Assembly (NCBI GenBank): GCA_017400025.1
Contig: JAFQAF010000152.1
Location: 1 to 8,093, forward strand
Source of the DNA: Oscillospiraceae bacterium
Lineage (GTDB): Bacteria; Bacillota_A; Clostridia; Oscillospirales; Ruminococcaceae
DNA length: 8,093 bases
Reading direction: 5' to 3'
Positions 5,530-8,093 of the stretch are shown here, piece by piece; the first letter of the stretch is position 1, and each line of letters begins with the position of its first letter. Both the position numbers and the translations under genes were made by a program. The notes under the pieces are model-generated. The model was not told the origin of the DNA and searched no databases. It was given only the letters and a program-made list of their open reading frames with translations.

Positions 5530-8093
5530 TTGAGAGCAGAGATAATCTGCGTTGGCACCGAGCTTCTGCTGGGTGATATAGTCAATACCAACGCGCAGTT
5601 TATAGCACAGCAGCTGTCCTCCCTGGGTATATCCGTCTATAACCAGCAGGTTGTGGGGGATAATCCGGAGCGTCTGTACCAGGCTGCGGAAATAGCAAAA
5701 ATCCGCAGTGATATTGTCATCTTTACCGGTGGTCTTGGCCCTACAGATGACGACCTGACAAAGCAGACTGTAGCAAAATTGTACAACGATACCCTGGTTT
5801 TCAATCAGGACATCTGCAATGACATAGAGGACTATTTTGCACGCATAGGCCGCACTATGACGGAAAACAACCGCAAGCAGGCCTATGTGCCCCGGCGCGG
5901 TAAATATCTGGAAAACAATTTCGGCACAGCCCCGGGCATCGTGTTTATAGACGGGGAAAAACTGGCAGTGCTTATGCCGGGTGTCCCGCGCGAAATGAAA
6001 CCGATGATGACAAAGCAGGTTATGCCTATGCTGGCAAAACTGGTGCGCGGTGCAATAGTTTCCCGCTATGTGCACGTTATCGGTATCGGCGAAAGCGCCC
6101 TTGAAGACAAAATCTCCATATTGCTAAGCGGTGACAACCCTACTATGGCCCTTTATGCCAAGGAGGGTGAGGTTACTGTGCGCCTTACAGCCCTTGCACC
6201 GGACAAAAGGACAGCAGACGAAATGCTGGACAGGCTGTATGAAAAGCTGGACAGCCTTATCCACAACAATATCTACGGTGTGGATGTGGATAATATAGAG
6301 ACAGTTCTTGTAAATCAGCTGAAGGCAGAGGGCAAGACAGTTGCCACAGCGGAAAGCTGTACCGGCGGAAGTATTTCTGCAAGAATCACCTCAGTACCGG
6401 GTGCTTCATCAGTGTTTTCACTGGGGGTATGCACCTATTCAGACGGGCAGAAACACAGAATTCTGGATGTCAGCGAAGAGGACCTTTCTACATACACAGC
6501 TGTTTCCGCCACAGTTGCCACACAGATGGCGCAGGGCATCCGCTCAAAAGCAGATGCGGATTACGCCATAGCCACCACGGGCTACGCAGGCCCTGGCGGC
6601 GGCACTCCGCAGGAACCTGTGGGCACTGTATATATAGCAGTGGCCACAAAGGAACTGACATATATCAAAAAATGCTCATTCTCCGGCGACAGGGAACGTA
6701 TCACACACATGGCGTGCCAGAGTGCCTTTGATATGCTGCGCTGTGTAATGAACGGCATACCTATGGAAGGCGTGCGCATTGAAGACAATGACCATAATGA
6801 CAGTGAAGAGAAAGAACCAAAGAAAAAATCCGGTTTTCTGAAAGGTTTTCTGACAATGGTTTTCCTTATTCTTCTGTCAGCGGCCCTGGCAGGCAGCTAT
6901 CTGTGGTATAAAAACGGCGGCAATGAAATACTCAATCTGCCACAGATAAACATAAATTTTGAACAGATTACAGAAAATATAACCGGATTTATAAACGGGA
7001 TACTGAAAAAAGAGCCTGCCGGCGTTTCACGGATACTGGCAGACAGACGGAATTCCGATTTTTTTCAGCAGGGTTTTGAGAAAGCTACCTTAAAGACAGT
7101 GAACAGCCTTCATTCCCAGAACCCGGACCTTGAAGGCTGGCTTACATTCAGATTTTCACGGATGGAATACCCGGTGTATTCCTCTGAAGAAAAACTGGCC
7201 GACGATATGGATATCCATTATCTCCCGTCAGGTGAAATAGAGGAGTACACATATATCTCCGGTTTTACACAGGACAATTTTATAAATCTGGCAGACCTTG
7301 AAACTGTACGTGACAATGCAAACTTTATCCTTTTTGATACAGAGGGATATACGGATTATCAGATTTTTTCCGTGGCCACATTTTCACGGCAGGACCTTGA
7401 GGAACTGGCAAACATACAGAACAAGGCCGACTATATTGTAAATATCCGTGCCCGCAGTCTTTTTGATGTGGATGTGACAGTGCGCGAAAACGACAGTATG
7501 CTGGTGCTTGTACAGAATATGGGCGAAGACAGATATATGGCTGCCTTTGCCGTAAAAGGCGAAAGAGGCCTTTACCCCAGTGTGGATGTAAAGATGATGA
7601 CACTTTATTCCGACTGGTATATGGAAGAAAACAACCTTACAGACGAAATGGCAGCAGACGCCATTCTCTATGCCCAGGAAGTTTATGACAGAGACAACTG
7701 GGTTTACATACCTGCAGAAAAAGAGGAAGAATCAGACACAGAGGAAGATATTGCCGATGAAGACGCTGCGCCGTCACCGTCAGCATCTCCGCTGGTTTCT
7801 CCGTCTCCTTCCGCTTCACCACAGGTTTCACCGTCTCCGTCTGCAAAACCATCACCAACTGTGAAACCAACCCCTACTGCAAAACCGGTACAAACGGAAA
7901 AACCTTCAGTCACACCGGTACAGACGGAAAAACCAGATTCTACAGCAACTCCAAAACCTACAGCAACTCCAAAACCTACAGCAACACCAGAGCCGACAGC
8001 TACGGCAGAACCGGCTGCAACTGCACAGCCTGCAGTCACAGCTGCACCGCAGATTACAGAAAGACCTGCAGAAACACCACACGTTACACCTGA
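5530..8093 (+). CDS. cinA: CinA fused to a membrane helix, a degenerate class B sortase-like domain and a Pro/Thr-rich tail (3' end outside window)
   Basis: One uninterrupted frame of at least 854 codons has no stop before the window ends. Residues 1 to about 412 are a whole CinA: a MoaB/MoCF-like domain (GTELLLG 9-15, FTGGLGPTDDD 65-75, NNFGTAPG, MPGVPREMK 149-157) and a C-terminal PncC-type domain (AESCTGG 274-280, YSDGQK 303-308, TGYAGPGGG 350-358). CinA proteins act on nicotinamide/ADP-ribose nucleotides in pyridine nucleotide salvage. A charged linker with KKK (431-433) precedes one transmembrane helix (about 436-458). Residues about 515-677 resemble sortase B: NPDLEGWL, EYPVYSS, and YIVNIRARSLFDVDVTV (636-652). 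The tail from about 748 is Pro/Thr/Ser-rich. No cysteine occurs after Cys405. The predicted topology is CinA in the cytoplasm, sortase-like part outside. The fused function is unknown; CinA activity itself is plausible but untested. Confidence 0.9.
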   Translation, partial: MRAEIICVGTELLLGDIVNTNAQFIAQQLSSLGISVYNQQVVGDNPERLYQAAEIAKIRSDIVIFTGGLGPTDDDLTKQTVAKLYNDTLVFNQDICNDIEDYFARIGRTMTENNRKQAYVPRRGKYLENNFGTAPGIVFIDGEKLAVLMPGVPREMKPMMTKQVMPMLAKLVRGAIVSRYVHVIGIGESALEDKISILLSGDNPTMALYAKEGEVTVRLTALAPDKRTADEMLDRLYEKLDSLIHNNIYGVDVDNIETVLVNQLKAEGKTVATAESCTGGSISARITSVPGASSVFSLGVCTYSDGQKHRILDVSEEDLSTYTAVSATVATQMAQGIRSKADADYAIATTGYAGPGGGTPQEPVGTVYIAVATKELTYIKKCSFSGDRERITHMACQSAFDMLRCVMNGIPMEGVRIEDNDHNDSEEKEPKKKSGFLKGFLTMVFLILLSAALAGSYLWYKNGGNEILNLPQININFEQITENITGFINGILKKEPAGVSRILADRRNSDFFQQGFEKATLKTVNSLHSQNPDLEGWLTFRFSRMEYPVYSSEEKLADDMDIHYLPSGEIEEYTYISGFTQDNFINLADLETVRDNANFILFDTEGYTDYQIFSVATFSRQDLEELANIQNKADYIVNIRARSLFDVDVTVRENDSMLVLVQNMGEDRYMAAFAVKGERGLYPSVDVKMMTLYSDWYMEENNLTDEMAADAILYAQEVYDRDNWVYIPAEKEEESDTEEDIADEDAAPSPSASPLVSPSPSASPQVSPSPSAKPSPTVKPTPTAKPVQTEKPSVTPVQTEKPDSTATPKPTATPKPTATPEPTATAEPAATAQPAVTAAPQITERPAETPHVTP
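6835..6903 (+). other. Single transmembrane segment within the CinA fusion
   Basis: Residues about 436-458 form one hydrophobic stretch (FLxGFLTMVFLILLSAALAGSYL-type). It is preceded by an acidic-basic linker ending in EPKKK and followed by WYKNGG. The lysine cluster on the N-terminal side predicts N-in, C-out insertion. It is too far from the N-terminus to be a cleaved signal peptide, so the CinA part is expected to be tethered to the inner face of the membrane. Confidence 0.85.
7072..7560 (+). other. Class B sortase-like domain lacking catalytic residues
   Basis: Residues about 515-677 follow the order of sortase B landmarks: NPDLEGWL then MEYPVYSS at the start of the barrel, YISGFTQDNFINLADL where YGHNMxxGxMFxxL is usual, YQIFSV, and YIVNIRARSLFDVDV before the strand that normally ends in TC. 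The catalytic His aligns with Phe579. The TC position reads QN (662-663). The Arg-bearing end (VVVGR) reads AAFAV (671-675). No cysteine lies anywhere in the domain, so transpeptidase chemistry is excluded whatever the exact alignment. A binding or structural role is the likely alternative. Confidence 0.75.
7771..7944 (+). repeat. 30-bp periodic repeats encoding a Ser/Pro/Thr-rich decapeptide tail
   Basis: The segment encodes decapeptide units: PSPSASPLVS, PSPSASPQVS, PSPSAKPSPT and VKPTPTAKPV (7771-7890), then PVQTEKPSVT and PVQTEKPDST (7885-7944). The last two are nearly identical at the DNA level over 20 bases. The composition is typical of extracellular, possibly glycosylated or wall-spanning stalks in Gram-positive surface proteins. 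An acidic stretch (about residues 728-745) precedes it. Confidence 0.8.
7942..8049 (+). repeat. 18-bp tandem repeats encoding TATPKP-type hexapeptides
   Basis: Six consecutive hexapeptides are encoded: TATPKP, TATPKP, TATPEP, TATAEP, AATAQP, AVTAAP (residues 805-840). The first two DNA units, ACAGCAACTCCAAAACCT at 7942-7959 and 7960-7977, are identical, and later units decay progressively. This indicates expansion by slippage or unequal exchange at the 5' end of the array. No LPxTG-type anchor is seen before the window ends. Confidence 0.85.

Noticed and set aside
5359..6075. Minus-strand open frame of 238 codons opposite the thiI end and the cinA start
   Set aside because: The plus strand encodes the conserved ThiI C-terminus and CinA N-terminus here. 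The opposite translation has no recognisable motif, and its start has no supporting context.
6748..6765. Separate start for the membrane/sortase-like part at the in-frame ATGs 6748 or 6763
   Set aside because: No Shine-Dalgarno precedes either ATG, and the frame is continuous with CinA. A fused product is the simpler reading, though an unusual internal start cannot be fully excluded.
7704..8039. Minus-strand open frame of 111 codons rich in Gly, Val and Ala with a repeating pattern
   Set aside because: It is the antisense shadow of the Pro/Thr-rich repeats. Its periodicity is inherited from the tandem DNA repeats, and there is no ribosome binding site or recognisable domain.
7771..8049. CRISPR array
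   Set aside because: The repeats are 18 or 30 bp, contiguous, in frame with a protein, and have no unique spacers between them.
8091..8093. TGA at the very end of the window as the stop codon of the CinA fusion
   Set aside because: It is out of frame: the last complete codon is CCT at 8089-8091, leaving GA of a partial codon. The gene continues past the window.

Overview
The window looks like chromosomal DNA from a Gram-positive member of the Clostridia, possibly a gut Oscillospiraceae/Ruminococcaceae relative. This rests on AT-rich intergenic DNA beside moderate-GC genes, strong AGGAGG-type ribosome binding sites, a short rhodanese-free ThiI, a class B sortase-like domain, and a Ser/Pro/Thr-rich surface tail. 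The family-level placement is inference. No mobile element, CRISPR array, tRNA or rRNA was seen.

Layout. At the extreme left, a minus-strand gene begins and leaves the window after two codons. It has a perfect Shine-Dalgarno sequence, its own promoter, and a 12-bp hairpin that buries the Shine-Dalgarno. Two GC-rich hairpins (106-128 and 146-169) separate it from a minus-strand ornithine cyclodeaminase/mu-crystallin family gene (181-1128). A clear intrinsic terminator (about 1197-1229) then separates that gene from fhs, formate-tetrahydrofolate ligase, also on the minus strand (1246-2913). A 254-bp divergent intergenic region (2914-3167) carries an outward promoter for each side, a perfect 16-bp palindrome between them, and a second long inverted repeat in the rightward leader.

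The rightward operon starts with a NifS-family cysteine desulfurase (3168-4304). It overlaps thiI (4304-5488) by one base. The pair fits a sulfur donor and acceptor for 4-thiouridine in tRNA, as in the Bacillus NifZ-ThiI pair. After 41 bases a long reading frame opens at a TTG codon (5530) and runs out of the window without a stop (at least 854 codons).

That last frame is the most unusual object here. It encodes a complete CinA (MoaB-like domain plus the C-terminal nicotinamide-nucleotide amidase-type domain), a charged linker, one transmembrane helix, a recognisable class B sortase fold with no cysteine and no visible catalytic His or Arg, and a periodic Pro/Thr/Ser-rich tail. The positive-inside rule puts CinA in the cytoplasm and the sortase-like domain and tail outside. 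I know of no described system with this architecture, but I could not search for one.
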